48,925 bases of DNA from an uncultured Collinsella sp. (GCA_959601045.1 CAUGNZ010000014.1:1-48925), one strand, 5' to 3'; shown: positions 9,498 through 18,038, counted from the first letter of the stretch. Numbers and translations: made by a program. The notes: generated by a model not told the origin, from the letters alone.

Positions 9498-10166
9498 CTA
9501 GCCAACCAGATACGGCCCGATTACATCGAAAATTTCGCCCACCTTGGTTGCAGGGTTTTGCGCAGATGGCTTAACGTTACCCAGCCCCCTATGGTATGTG
9601 ACGAGGCGCCCAACACGCTGCAATGCCTCGCCTCGTTTGCCGTCCACCACCTCGAACAACCCGTCCAAGTTCTTGCGGTACTCGATGCCCAGGTCTCTCG
9701 ACATCTCCTGTGCGAGGGCATGCTGGCAGTCGGACGCGGACATATGCGCGGTCGTGTAGCGAAAGTGCAGAAGCGGCCACAGCTCGAAGCAGGGGTTCGA
9801 CCACAACGCATGGAAGGTCCTCGAACCATCGGAGAGCTCGTCGCATTTGCGCTCCATCGCGTCAAAGTCGGACGCAGGAAAGTCATCCTTGTCATACACG
9901 AGCCACACATGGTCGAATGTTTCGGGAGCATAGCGACAGTGTTCGACGGCAAAGTCAAGTAGGTCAAGTGTGTGTTTGCCGGTCCCCTTAACGACAATGG
10001 CAATCTTACGCTCGTTCGCCGCACCCAACGCCGCGCGCACACCCTCAAAGTAGCGAGGCTCGGTCTCCTTGCCCTCGCTCACTACAAGATGACGCGTCAT
10101 CTGAACCATGCGCGAGCGGCCCTCTCGTTTGCCGCTACGCCAGCCCTTCGACTTCTTCGCCACCAT
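9498..10166 (-). CDS. RloB-like (AbiLii-type) Toprim protein
   Basis: 222 residues from ATG 10166, one base after the stop of the ATPase gene. The N-terminus is strongly basic (KKSKGWRSGKREGRSR). Family motifs follow: VVSEGKETEPRYFEG with the Toprim-like glutamate, VWLVYDKDDF with the acidic cluster (D92, D94, D95), and the RloB hallmark WSNPCFELWPLLHF. RloB domains are predicted Mg-dependent nucleases. With an RloA/AAA15 ATPase they form AbiL-like abortive infection systems, related in logic to the AriA/AriB pair of PARIS. The ATPase is thought to sense the phage and release the Toprim effector. The family call is firm; activity against phage here is inference. Confidence 0.88.
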   Translation of the reverse strand: MVAKKSKGWRSGKREGRSRMVQMTRHLVVSEGKETEPRYFEGVRAALGAANERKIAIVVKGTGKHTLDLLDFAVEHCRYAPETFDHVWLVYDKDDFPASDFDAMERKCDELSDGSRTFHALWSNPCFELWPLLHFRYTTAHMSASDCQHALAQEMSRDLGIEYRKNLDGLFEVVDGKRGEALQRVGRLVTYHRGLGNVKPSAQNPATKVGEIFDVIGPYLVG

Positions 10167-10167
10167 G

Positions 10168-11385
10168 CTAATCCCACTCCTCGATGCGGGTGAGATACGG
10201 ATCGGCGCCGTAGCGACCGGACAGGTATTGCTTGTCGAAAGCCGCGTTCTTGCTTACCAGATTACCGTTTGCCTCGTGGATGTCGGCGAGAGACCACAGT
10301 TGGCTCGCCTCCCCCTCGCCGCGCGCAGCGAACCATATCTCATCACGGCGGAACACATCGTTTCGCATGGTTGACACATCCTGGGACGAGAAGATGAGCT
10401 GCGCGCCACTCTTGTTGACCTCAGGATCCTTAAACAGCAGAATCACATAGCGAAGAAGCTTCGGGTGCAGTTTGGCATCGAGCTCGTCTACCACAACGGT
10501 GCCACCACGCTCAAGCGCTGTCATCAGATACGCAGCCAACCCCATGAGCTTCTGGGTTCCGGCAGATTCCTCGGATAAACGCAGCTCGTACGCCTTGGCG
10601 CCCACCTCGTGCCTCACGAAGACGCGCTGGCCGCGCCACTCCGGCGCCCTCTCCACTCTGAAGCCATCAATACGCACATCAACGGCGCGCAAAAAACGCG
10701 TGACCTCGGGTGAGTCATCCTCGTCGAGCAATTGTTCGAGCATCTGCTCCAGATAGGAGCTGTTATAGTTCAGGAACACCCCGTCAAGAAACCAGCTGGC
10801 AGCCTCCTTGACCACCGGCGCGTCAAAGTTGATGCAGAGAAACGACAGGTACGGCAGTCTCGGGTTGAATCTCGCAGCCGTCACGAGCTTACGCAGCGTG
10901 GGACCGAGCTCAACCTCTGCGCCCTCACGCTCGAACAGCATCGCCGTGCGTGACGCTCCCAATTTTCGCCGCCACAGGCCTTCGGACACGATCTCGTCCG
11001 CATGCACGAACAGGGCATAGCGGTACTCGTGCTCACCCGCGCGATAGTAGAGCTCGAACTCGGTGGGCTCGGCAGCAGACACGTCATCGAACTCAAACGC
11101 AGAGCAACGGGGTATCGAAGGACGGTTACCCTCTGGCGCATCAGTGCTGGCAGACAGCAATCTGATCGGCCTGGCCACCGCCGAACGAACGTAGTCAAGA
11201 GCCTCGAGCAGATTAGACTTGCCGCCGGCATTGGGCCCGTACACCGCAGCCACCGGAAGGAAACTCTGCCCGTCAGAACACTCTATGAGGGAACGCTCAA
11301 ACTCCTTCATCGGCGTCGCCTGCATGGAAAGCTCCGCCTCGTCGCGATAGGACCGATAGTTCTTAAAGGTGAACTGGCAAAGCAT
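10168..11385 (-). CDS. RloA-like AAA15/SMC-type ATPase (AbiLi-type)
   Basis: About 405 residues. I start at the ATG at 11385 because the family usually begins ML-x2-F-x-FKNYRS. In-frame ATGs at 11406 and 11397 are possible, but neither has a well-spaced ribosome site. The protein has Walker A GPNAGGKSNLLEAL about 50 residues in. A long middle part contains the coiled and lid regions. Near the end, SEESAGTQKLMGL (ABC-like signature) and Walker B VVVDELDAKLHP are followed by FSSQDVSTM. This is the AAA15/OLD-like ATPase class. It pairs with the RloB-like gene one base downstream, so the two form one operon. A good promoter lies upstream at 11440-11467. Confidence 0.87.
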   Translation of the reverse strand: MLCQFTFKNYRSYRDEAELSMQATPMKEFERSLIECSDGQSFLPVAAVYGPNAGGKSNLLEALDYVRSAVARPIRLLSASTDAPEGNRPSIPRCSAFEFDDVSAAEPTEFELYYRAGEHEYRYALFVHADEIVSEGLWRRKLGASRTAMLFEREGAEVELGPTLRKLVTAARFNPRLPYLSFLCINFDAPVVKEAASWFLDGVFLNYNSSYLEQMLEQLLDEDDSPEVTRFLRAVDVRIDGFRVERAPEWRGQRVFVRHEVGAKAYELRLSEESAGTQKLMGLAAYLMTALERGGTVVVDELDAKLHPKLLRYVILLFKDPEVNKSGAQLIFSSQDVSTMRNDVFRRDEIWFAARGEGEASQLWSLADIHEANGNLVSKNAAFDKQYLSGRYGADPYLTRIEEWD

Positions 11386-11439
11386 GTTACTCAACATTCC
11401 TTTCATTGTTTTGAAAAGGTATATCAGAGTTTTTCTTTG

Positions 11440-11467
11440 ATTATAGACTTTAAGTATGCTAAATCAA
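11440..11467 (-). promoter_or_regulatory. Promoter of the RloA-RloB module
   Basis: On the minus strand, TTGATT (11467-11462) and TATAAT (11445-11440) are 16 bp apart, close to the sigma-70 type consensus. Transcription would start near 11433, giving a leader of about 25-50 nt depending on the start codon used. Confidence 0.65.
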
Positions 11468-11571
11468 GTGCTTGCTACATCAATGAAAGCAGGCGCAAGG
11501 TGCAAACCGTCCTTACTCGACCATCCCATTGCCGGAATGGCGTTCAGCTAACACGTCGCATTACATGCATG

Positions 11572-11610
11572 AAAAAAGGGCGACACTCTCCAACAGAAAG
11601 CGTCACCCTT
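11572..11610 (-). terminator. Rho-independent terminator downstream of the MBL gene
   Basis: On the minus strand, a 12-bp stem (11610-11599 with 11587-11576, two G-T wobbles) and an 11-nt loop are followed by six T (11577-11572). It lies about 130 bp after the end of the metallo-beta-lactamase-fold gene. The rest of the 11386-11737 gap shows no gene. Confidence 0.7.
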
Positions 11611-11737
11611 AAAGCTCCCAAAAAGCTTTTGTATATCAGGACGACATTCTACACTATCTCAAGGAGACTGAAGGTCGTATCATGGCCTGTAAGGCAAAAG
11701 CACAGACAGACCATGATTGAACGAGGCAACAGCAGGA

Positions 11738-12637
11738 CTAGCGATCACCGCAATCAAAAGAGCCCAAATAATACAGCGAACCCTTCACAACCGAAGCGTT
11801 AGGGTCTCGGTCTAAGAAATTGACGCTGTAAGAAGGAGATCCAACGTAAACGTAAGTCTTACCGGCCTCGCAACAGAACAAAATATCGCCAGCGCTGTTC
11901 TGTGTCAGAGTGTTGTAATTCGAGTAATACTCAAGCTCGTCTGACGGAGCTTTTCCCACAACGATCAACCGAGGGTCCAGCTTATCCAGCCATGTCTTAG
12001 GAACGCGACCGGACTTCCGTCCATGATGCGGCGCAAAAAGAATGTCCACAGGCGAAAGCGCAATGTCATCTTCGATCGCCTCCATGTAGTCATTCTCCAT
12101 GTCACCAAGCCAAAGCGCACGGACCCCTTCATCAAGAGAGTAGACAATCGCAGGACTAATATTATTGGGTTTATCAGAGCTTTCGGCATCCCGCAAAGCA
12201 TCCCGGAAGGTCTCATTATTCACATCGGGCCAGAGGACGCTAATCCCAGCAGAACCGCGCTCACCATCAGAAACGTTCATCCATTTGCGCTTACACCCCT
12301 TGTATATTTTGTAAGCGCACGACGACTCCTTCAGATCTTTATACTTTTTGAAACTCTCAGTCTCCGTGGACTTGGAGACATTATTGTCAACGTAATAGAA
12401 ATTCTTAATAAGCCCGAGCTCATCAAGATACTCAATACCCTGAATATGATCTTGGTCCGGATGCGTACTGATAAAACGAACGACGCCCTTTTTCCCTGCA
12501 AGGTTTTTGACCTCATCAAGGATTTCCGACTTACGCTCATCGGTAATATTACAGTCAATCATGCTGAAGTTATCAGTATTGTGATTGATATAAAACATGT
12601 CGCCGTTATCAACGGACAGAGACTTAATCTCGCTCAT
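11738..12637 (-). CDS. ComEC-type metallo-beta-lactamase-fold protein
   Basis: About 299 residues from ATG 12637, inside the end of the membrane-protein gene (14-bp overlap), with GAGGAG ten bases upstream. The metal site reads FISTHPDQDHIQG (H-x-D-x-D-H), the form typical of the C-terminal domain of ComEC/Rec2 and related nucleases. It is followed by WLGDMEND and ILFAPHHGRKSG, the later metal-binding Asp and His. There is no signal peptide, so it acts in the cytoplasm. Related stand-alone proteins occur in mobile and defence loci, but the substrate is unknown. The gene is visibly AT-richer than the Pel genes, a sign of transfer. It probably works with the membrane protein encoded just before it. 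Confidence 0.8.
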   Translation of the reverse strand: MSEIKSLSVDNGDMFYINHNTDNFSMIDCNITDERKSEILDEVKNLAGKKGVVRFISTHPDQDHIQGIEYLDELGLIKNFYYVDNNVSKSTETESFKKYKDLKESSCAYKIYKGCKRKWMNVSDGERGSAGISVLWPDVNNETFRDALRDAESSDKPNNISPAIVYSLDEGVRALWLGDMENDYMEAIEDDIALSPVDILFAPHHGRKSGRVPKTWLDKLDPRLIVVGKAPSDELEYYSNYNTLTQNSAGDILFCCEAGKTYVYVGSPSYSVNFLDRDPNASVVKGSLYYLGSFDCGDR

Positions 12638-13136
12638 GGTTATCACACTCCTCAAGATTGAAGTTGATTCGTTTTTCTACATACCGTTCCTGCTTGATCC
12701 AGGAGGCAACAAATAAGGCGATAAAAGAGCACAGCGCCGCTGGAAGCCGATGAGATTCCGGCAACAATGATGCAAGCAGAATAATTACGAGCAGGACACC
12801 GGCCCCCGCCAGGCTGCGATACATATTTGAAATCATTAAGAGCTGCTCGACCTTTGGATCGCGTTTCTGAGCATATGCAAAGGCAGAATAGTCCCGCTTT
12901 CCGGTCGGTTGTAGTTTGCGGACCAACGGTTCAATGCAAAGAGAGCCAATCCGCGACGCAATAAGACCGAGAACATAACTCATCACAAATAGTGCCAGCC
13001 AGTTAGAGCAGTCGATACAACTGCCCAACGGCATCTGACTGACGGAATATGTTACGAGTGCACCCGGTAAGAGCACATTGAACAGATCGTAAGCAGAGAT
13101 TTTTCCAAGCAAATCATCTAGATAGTTATTGGCCAA
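12624..13136 (-). CDS. Small membrane protein coupled to the MBL-fold gene, function unknown
   Basis: 170 residues from a TTG start at 13136 with GGAGG ten bases upstream. The order is a short amphipathic start (LDDLLGKISAYDLFNVLLPGAL), a hydrophobic segment near residues 20-35, a second at about 45-66, a basic cytoplasmic-looking stretch (RKLQPTGKRDYSAFAYAQKRD), then two further hydrophobic segments at about 108-128 and 131-148, and a charged tail. I do not recognise the family. The 14-bp overlap with the metallo-beta-lactamase-fold gene implies translational coupling and a joint function. Base composition is AT-rich like its partner. Confidence 0.7.
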   Translation of the reverse strand: MANNYLDDLLGKISAYDLFNVLLPGALVTYSVSQMPLGSCIDCSNWLALFVMSYVLGLIASRIGSLCIEPLVRKLQPTGKRDYSAFAYAQKRDPKVEQLLMISNMYRSLAGAGVLLVIILLASLLPESHRLPAALCSFIALFVASWIKQERYVEKRINFNLEECDNHERD

Positions 13137-13994
13137 TAATTACGCACCTCCAATAATCCAAAAGCCATCCTTCGCATTTTTTACAAACTAACCCACCCCG
13201 CCACGCAAGTGTCAGGTTCTTGAAGAAGAGCTATTTGGAAATGATTTGAACAAACGGGGGCGCATACTGCTGTTGACCAATAAGCGCACACGCCCCTAAA
13301 GAAATTTAATGGACCATCAATATGGCCTCGATTTTGACAACTATTCCATCCGACTCCTTCCGAACAATTAGGTTGTAATGGGGAAACGACGCTTCTCGTT
13401 GTTTCAATTGTAGCCCTTCGCCAGTTCCATATCCTGTTTTCTTTTTTGATGATGAGCACAAGATGTTGTGTTTTAACAGGTAAACGCAGCTAAAATAATG
13501 CGGAACTTATTCACGCGAAATTACGAGTCAACTCATCCCCTTGTAGACAGCACCCTTGACCTGCATGAAAACATAATTAGACTCAATCACTTTCGCCCGG
13601 TACAAAGTCATCCACATCGAATACCTGTTCGAAATTAACAAAAGATTTTGCTTGACCAACATGTTGAGACGCCTGCTTATTGCCCGGTCGTAAGCCGCAA
13701 TAAACTAGGCAGCAGCCTCGCTGGCTTTTCCTGAAAGGCCTCAGTGCCGAGTCTCGAAGAAGCGGAAGACGGCCTCATGTTGAAGCTGCCGCATCGCGTG
13801 TAGTCAACCCAGCTCGGGTCAGAGCGCCGTCGAGGACTAAAACAGGCCCGCTCCCTCCCCCTCCCCAACATCCCCCAGAAAGTTCGCTGATGCTGACTGG
13901 TGTTCCCGTAAAATAAACCCCAACAAAATATGTGCGGAGTGCTGGCCTGGAGCTGCCTTCGGACCCTATTGGCTACTCACCGAGAGGCTCCGCT
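13137..13994. other. Long gene-poor stretch with decayed coding traces
   Basis: No intact gene of normal size is supported in these 858 bp. The stretch from about 13180 to 13500 is AT-rich and shows nothing I recognise. Between 13528 and 13690 on the minus strand, two overlapping frames read like protein ends (see separate entry). From 13876 onward lies the upstream region of the transglutaminase gene, which recurs in a degraded copy at 15621. The AT-rich stretch and traces fit a degraded insertion next to the defence genes. Confidence 0.4.
13528..13690 (-). pseudogene. Possible gene remnant or very small protein
   Basis: Two minus-strand frames are open. One ends at 13583 with the protein-like tail KSFVNFEQVFDVDDFVPG followed by ESD and a stop. 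The other runs from ATG 13662 to a stop at 13528 (44 codons, ending VKGAVYKGMS). At most one is real. Neither has a convincing ribosome site, and neither matches a family I recognise. The first looks like the C-terminal end of a lost gene. Confidence 0.2.
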
Positions 13995-14200
13995 ATGAAA
14001 CGACCTATTTACTACCTGCTCTGCGCGATCGCGTGCACGTCCATGGTCAGCTCGACGATGCCCATGGCAGCCGTCGCGGAAGCCATCCAGCCTCAGGCAG
14101 CCGCCGAGCAGCAAGCGCAAGCCGACGCCACGAGCAGCGACACAGGCAAGGCCGAAGACGGCACCAACACAAATACGACAGCAGATACCGCAGAGGACAG
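13876..14200 (+). repeat. Parent copy of a duplicated promoter/5'-gene segment
   Basis: The stretch CAGAAAGTTCGCTGATG... through the start, signal peptide and beginning of the linker of the transglutaminase gene recurs in diverged form at 15621-15935. Shared blocks include CAACAAAATATG, GGACCCTAT, AGAGAGGCTCCGCTA-like and GACAAGGCCGAAG-like sequence. This copy keeps the start codon and a TAAAAT box. Confidence 0.75.
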
Positions 14201-15428
14201 CACCGCAACATCCACCGGCACCAGCGCCGTCAACACGGAAAGCGCCGACGGCACCGCCGCCGCAACCGGCACCCCCGCCCCATCCCTCCGCGCCCAAGCC
14301 GTCCCCACTCCCGAAGCCATCTCCGCCACGTCACAAACCGGCTACGCCCATCCCGCCACCGCAAGCCAAAACGGCGTCACCTTCACCGTCTCGTGGAACG
14401 ACGCCCCCGCGGGCACCGCGACGACCTTCCACGTAACCCAGACCAATGGCTCGTCCCAGGCCAAGGCGCGCATGGACGTGCCCACCTACTGGGACGGCGG
14501 CAGCCAGGAAAGCGTCTGCGACCCGTCGCGCCCGGTATGGTCCAGCTACTGCAGCCTGGGCACCGCCGGCCACGACTTTACCTTCGGCTTCACGGCATCG
14601 GGCACGTACCGAATCTACTTCTACTTTATGGACAACGACAGAAACGACCCCCAAAACGACAAGGGGATCTACTACCTGCGCACCACGGCGGAGGTGACCG
14701 TAAACGACGCCGCCCGCCCGAGCGTCACGAAGATCGTCAACGACCCCGTGGACCTGTGCAGGCAACAGACAAACGGCTCGGAATACGACATGGCGCTGTG
14801 GCTCCACGACTGGACGCTCGACCAGCTGGAGTACGACCACAGCCTCAACTGGTGCAGCGCCGAGAGCGGCCTCACCCGCCACCAAGGCACCTGCGAGAGC
14901 TACCAGCGCATCTACTCCAAGCTCCTTAACGCAGCGGGCATCGCCAACGGCCGCATCACCGGCAACGGCCACACCTGGAACGCCGTAAAGATCGACGGTA
15001 AATGGTGCCAGATGGACCTAACCTGGGACGACACCAGCGACAACTGGTACGGAGACCTGGACCAGCGCCATCTGTACTTTGGCCTGACCGACGAGCTCAT
15101 GGCAATCGCCCACTCCGACCACGCGGCAAACTATCAGAAGGACTGCTACGCCTACCGCTCGACAGACCTATCCAACAATTACTTTGTGCGAAATGACAAG
15201 GCCGATGAATGGGCGGAGAAGTATGCCGACCGCATTCAGCAGCAACTGGATACCAGGGAAGAAAGATTTTCCATTGATGCCGATAATCAGTCTTTCCCGC
15301 CGAGCATCTCGGGAATTCAGAATGGGATTGTTGCGTATGCGATGAATCAAATAGACCGGAAGACCGCTGGAAACAAAGACTATCTATCTGCCGAGTCGAA
15401 GGTCGAGATGACGTCGAGCAGCAGCTGA
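13995..15428 (+). CDS. Secreted transglutaminase-like cysteine protein
   Basis: 477 residues from ATG 13995, preceded by GAGAGG. A longer frame begins 63 bp earlier but would hide the signal peptide. The N-terminus MKRPIYYLLCAIACTSMV leads into a typical export signal cut near VAEA. Then comes a low-complexity linker rich in Ala, Thr, Asp and Glu (about residues 35-110), a beta-rich domain (TFTVSWNDAPAG onward), and a transglutaminase core. Catalytic residues are visible in order: Cys in HQGTCESYQRIYSKLL, His in NGHTWNAVKIDGKWCQ, Asp in MDLTWDDTSDNW. Such secreted proteins may crosslink or cleave surface proteins. After residue 450 the frame ends in SSSS. Another frame continues with DTCSVDAVPQAVKVRGIQPEG, so the C-terminus may be frameshifted. 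Confidence 0.82.
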   Translation: MKRPIYYLLCAIACTSMVSSTMPMAAVAEAIQPQAAAEQQAQADATSSDTGKAEDGTNTNTTADTAEDSTATSTGTSAVNTESADGTAAATGTPAPSLRAQAVPTPEAISATSQTGYAHPATASQNGVTFTVSWNDAPAGTATTFHVTQTNGSSQAKARMDVPTYWDGGSQESVCDPSRPVWSSYCSLGTAGHDFTFGFTASGTYRIYFYFMDNDRNDPQNDKGIYYLRTTAEVTVNDAARPSVTKIVNDPVDLCRQQTNGSEYDMALWLHDWTLDQLEYDHSLNWCSAESGLTRHQGTCESYQRIYSKLLNAAGIANGRITGNGHTWNAVKIDGKWCQMDLTWDDTSDNWYGDLDQRHLYFGLTDELMAIAHSDHAANYQKDCYAYRSTDLSNNYFVRNDKADEWAEKYADRIQQQLDTREERFSIDADNQSFPPSISGIQNGIVAYAMNQIDRKTAGNKDYLSAESKVEMTSSSS

Positions 15429-15559
15429 ACCGCGGCAGGGGCTCGACACCTGCTCGGTGGATGCCGTCCCCCAGGCGGTGAAGGTGAGGGGGATCCAGCC
15501 CGAGGGGATGTAGGAATGCGATAGGAAAGTCATAGATGCGGGCGTGCTGGCTAAAATGG

Positions 15560-15589
15560 GTCGGCCGGGATTGGTCAATCTCGGCCGAC
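15560..15589. terminator. Strong hairpin after the transglutaminase gene
   Basis: GTCGGCCGGGATT (15560-15572) pairs with AATCTCGGCCGAC (15577-15589) with one wobble and a 4-base loop. No clean T-run follows (TATATTT), so it is a probable but not certain terminator for the gene ending at 15428. Confidence 0.5.
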
Positions 15590-15620
15590 TATATTTGGCT
15601 AAATTATTCCATCGCTAACA

Positions 15621-16006
15621 CAGAAAGCTCGCTGATGTTTACTGGTGTTTCCGAAAACCCCAACAAAATATGCGCGGCATGCTAGCCCGGTGCTTCTTTT
15701 GGACCCTATCGCCTGCTCCCAGAGAGGCTCCGCTACGCCCCCCATCGCCCACCATGTGCAATCGCGCGCATGTCCATGACAAGCGCACCAATACCCATGG
15801 CGGTCATCGCAGAAGCCATGCGGCCTCAAGCAACAGCCGCGCAACAGGCACAAACTAAGACAGCAATAAGCGATACTGACAAGGCCGAAGGGACCACAAG
15901 CTCAAACACCACCGACTCAAGTGATTCCGCAGTAGATGTCAAAAGAGACAACAACGCCGCCCCCGTCAGCGCGACCAGCGCAACCGACAGCACCATCTCC
16001 CATTAG
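15621..16006 (+). pseudogene. Degraded partial copy of the transglutaminase gene 5' end
   Basis: This stretch repeats the upstream region and first codons of the gene at 13995. The start codon is changed to ACG (15735-15737) and the signal-peptide part is damaged by small deletions. The frame then resumes as MSMTSAPIPMAVIAEAMRPQ, matching MPMAAVAEAIQPQ of the parent, and ends at a stop at 16004-16006. The transglutaminase core is absent. The upstream TAAAAT box is also lost. Nothing suggests that it is expressed. Confidence 0.75.
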
Positions 16007-16200
16007 CTTCCTCATCGAGCAGCGCGCTGGGCGCCTCCTCGATGGTCTTCCTCGGAGGAGTCTTCATTTCCTTGCACAGCAGTTCCTCGTCGACCGTTAC
16101 GATGTTCGCAAATTCGGCACGTATCCCATTCGTCTGTGATTCGCTGCTTAGCCGCCAGAGACCACATGACAGAGCGCGGACCGTGCTCCGTCATGTGGTT
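15966..16200 (-). pseudogene. Open stretch without a start, possible gene remnant
   Basis: On the minus strand a frame with protein-like composition (FANIVTVDEELLCKEM, then KTPPRKTIEEAPSALLDEE) stays open for about 78 codons. Its only internal ATG is 16067, which would give a very short product. No family is recognised. It overlaps the end of the degraded duplicate and probably belongs to the same decayed stretch. Confidence 0.2.
16162..16198. terminator. Strong 14-bp hairpin in the gene-poor stretch
   Basis: CCACATGACAGAGC (16162-16175) pairs with GCTCCGTCATGTGG (16185-16198), with one mismatch and a 9-base loop. Either it is the remnant terminator of a lost gene, or it terminates the polysaccharide operon that arrives on the minus strand. 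No clear T-run is present. The rest of 16199-16373 shows nothing further. Confidence 0.4.
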
Positions 16201-16373
16201 GTCAATTTCCAAAAAACTTGACGTTACCAGTGATGCGGTTTCAAACCGGTTAAAAAGGGGTATCGATCCAAGCCGATACCCCTAATGCAAGCACGCTTTA
16301 ATCCAATTAAGCCATTATCAATACTGCTTTATCGGATCAGCGTACATCGTGAATTGAAAGCCAATCCAGCAAC

Positions 16374-16865
16374 CTATCGAAGCTCTCTGTAAACTAGATC
16401 CCGTTTTTCGTGAAATAGCATATTCGCGGGTACATCTTTAGAAACAACGCTATTCGCAGCGATGACCGCATTATCGCCAATGGCTACACCTTTAAGCACC
16501 ACGACATTCGCGCCAAGCCAGACGTTGTCGCCAATATGCACGGGCGCTGTCGTAGTCGGCTGGTCCCGATACATGATCCCATCCTGCGACATACCGTGGT
16601 CGAAGTCATACACATGGACGTTTGGACCAAATAGGCAGCCTCTACCAATCTCAATTCGTTCATGAGCAATCAGGACGCAACCGTAATTGAAAGACGTTCG
16701 TTCACCGACGCTAATAACGCCTTTATCCGATACGCGACAATAAAACGGTCGCCTGAAAGCCTTCGTCATGGTTATCTGGCCAGGGAATCTCCCTGCAAGA
16801 AACGCCAACTTACCCCGGACATAAATCCAGGTCGCCACATGCTCAACAAAGTCCATTAAATTCAA
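16374..16865 (-). CDS. Left-handed beta-helix acyltransferase (WcaF/maltose-acetyltransferase-like)
   Basis: 163 residues; last gene of the polysaccharide operon. The TTG at 16865 lies about ten bases after AGGGG; an ATG three codons later is an alternative. The middle shows hexapeptide-repeat sequence (ISVGERTSFNYGCVLIAHERIEIGRGCLFGPNVHVYDFDH, then VHIGDNVWLGANVVVLKGVAIGDNAVIAANSVVSKDVP). The His in YDFDH and the later Trp-Leu-Gly are typical of this trimeric CoA-dependent acetyltransferase family. It probably O-acetylates the surface polysaccharide or an intermediate. The exact sugar cannot be told. Confidence 0.87.
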   Translation of the reverse strand: MNLMDFVEHVATWIYVRGKLAFLAGRFPGQITMTKAFRRPFYCRVSDKGVISVGERTSFNYGCVLIAHERIEIGRGCLFGPNVHVYDFDHGMSQDGIMYRDQPTTTAPVHIGDNVWLGANVVVLKGVAIGDNAVIAANSVVSKDVPANMLFHEKRDLVYRELR

Positions 16866-16883
16866 GAGAAACGCCCCTAGTAA

Positions 16884-18038
16884 CTATTTCCTTTTAATAA
16901 GCTGTTTCACAAGAGTCTTGAGAGATTTCACGAAGCCGTAGGCGCCAACAAACCGAGCAGTGCCCTCGAACCCCTTATGCTCATAAGCCTTCCAGAAACC
17001 ATCAACGTTACCCTGCGGAGAGGACGACCTCTCCAGCATCGGATTACCGGGCAGCACCTCTTCAAGAGATATATCTGTTACGCCGGGCTCAAATACACCA
17101 GATGCGACAATACGCTCGGCTAGCTCACTATTAACCATAACAACAGAAAGTCCCTTATGATCATTAAAACCTTTGCGAACTCGATCGACGCCAAGAAAAT
17201 CAGCAAGAGTAAAGTCGGAAACCCTGTTGACGTCGGTATAGGCGCAGTTATAACAGCTGGAATTTAAAGCGTTATTGCTATAGAACACATCTCGCCAAGT
17301 ATTAGATTCAATCGTGTCATAGAGAGCAGTGCCGTCGTCCAAGAGAGCCTTCTCGACATGGACTCCCCAACCTCTGTCCTTGGGGCGATGAAAATATTTG
17401 ATGACCTTCTTTCCGGACTTTTTTTCCAAAAAGGAAATGTATTCGCGGAACATACGATTACTAGGTGTGCCATGGCAGATTAAATCGCAGGTAACCAACT
17501 GTCCGGAATAGTTTTTCTTAGACAGAAAACTCCTAAGACCCGCAATTTGGCATGGGGTTCCGCTGTAGAGCACGTCAAGACCTTGTTTCAAGTCGTTATA
17601 TGCTTCGACATATGAAGAGCCGACGAAGCCCTGTGAGTATTTTGAGCCTCGACAAGATTGCGCGTCGTCAACAGAGGCACAACGCCGCTGAACAACGCGG
17701 AAATCTTCATCGAAGCAAGCGCCGTAAACGACGCCGCCATTATTTAGGACGTAAGTAGCCAAGGTCCAAAACGCGGCACCCGAGGAACTTTTTGCGCGTT
17801 CGGCGTCGTCAGCCTGATAAGCCAATACCCGACGAGAGTTCATCTTCAGATCGTCGCTCGTCAAACCATTAGCCGGACATACCCTCTGGCACAAACCGCA
17901 CTCAACACATTTTGATTCGTCAATCTTCGGACGGTAAAACCCATGAGAGTCTTCTACAATCTGAATCGCCGATCGAGAACACACAGACAGACACGCAGAG
18001 CACCCGGTACAGCGTTGACTATCTTTGCAGATATCCAT
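16884..18038 (-). CDS. FrhB/F420-dehydrogenase-beta-like iron-sulphur protein of the polysaccharide cluster
   Basis: 384 residues from ATG 18038 with GGGAGGG six bases upstream; the start lies inside the end of the wzy gene (20-bp overlap). The N-terminus holds two complete 4Fe-4S ferredoxin motifs (C10-x2-C13-x2-C16-x3-C20 and C44-x2-C47-x2-C50-x3-C54). Then come the FrhB domains, with YSGTPCQIAGLRSFL and CDLICHGTPSN, and late cysteines in SSCYNCAYTD. In polysaccharide clusters such proteins regularly accompany pyruvyl transferase family genes, as here (gene at 20871). The reaction is unsettled; a reduction or isomerisation of the modified sugar is inference. F420 itself is unlikely to be the cofactor in this lineage. 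Confidence 0.85.
   Translation of the reverse strand: MDICKDSQRCTGCSACLSVCSRSAIQIVEDSHGFYRPKIDESKCVECGLCQRVCPANGLTSDDLKMNSRRVLAYQADDAERAKSSSGAAFWTLATYVLNNGGVVYGACFDEDFRVVQRRCASVDDAQSCRGSKYSQGFVGSSYVEAYNDLKQGLDVLYSGTPCQIAGLRSFLSKKNYSGQLVTCDLICHGTPSNRMFREYISFLEKKSGKKVIKYFHRPKDRGWGVHVEKALLDDGTALYDTIESNTWRDVFYSNNALNSSCYNCAYTDVNRVSDFTLADFLGVDRVRKGFNDHKGLSVVMVNSELAERIVASGVFEPGVTDISLEEVLPGNPMLERSSSPQGNVDGFWKAYEHKGFEGTARFVGAYGFVKSLKTLVKQLIKRK

Noticed and set aside
13181..13459. A 92-codon minus-strand frame in the gene-poor stretch
   Set aside because: Composition is not protein-like, there is no ribosome site, and no motif is recognisable.
13677..13871. A 64-codon minus-strand frame upstream of the transglutaminase gene
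   Set aside because: No ribosome site, Arg/Ser-rich and without recognisable motifs; it lies in the decayed region.
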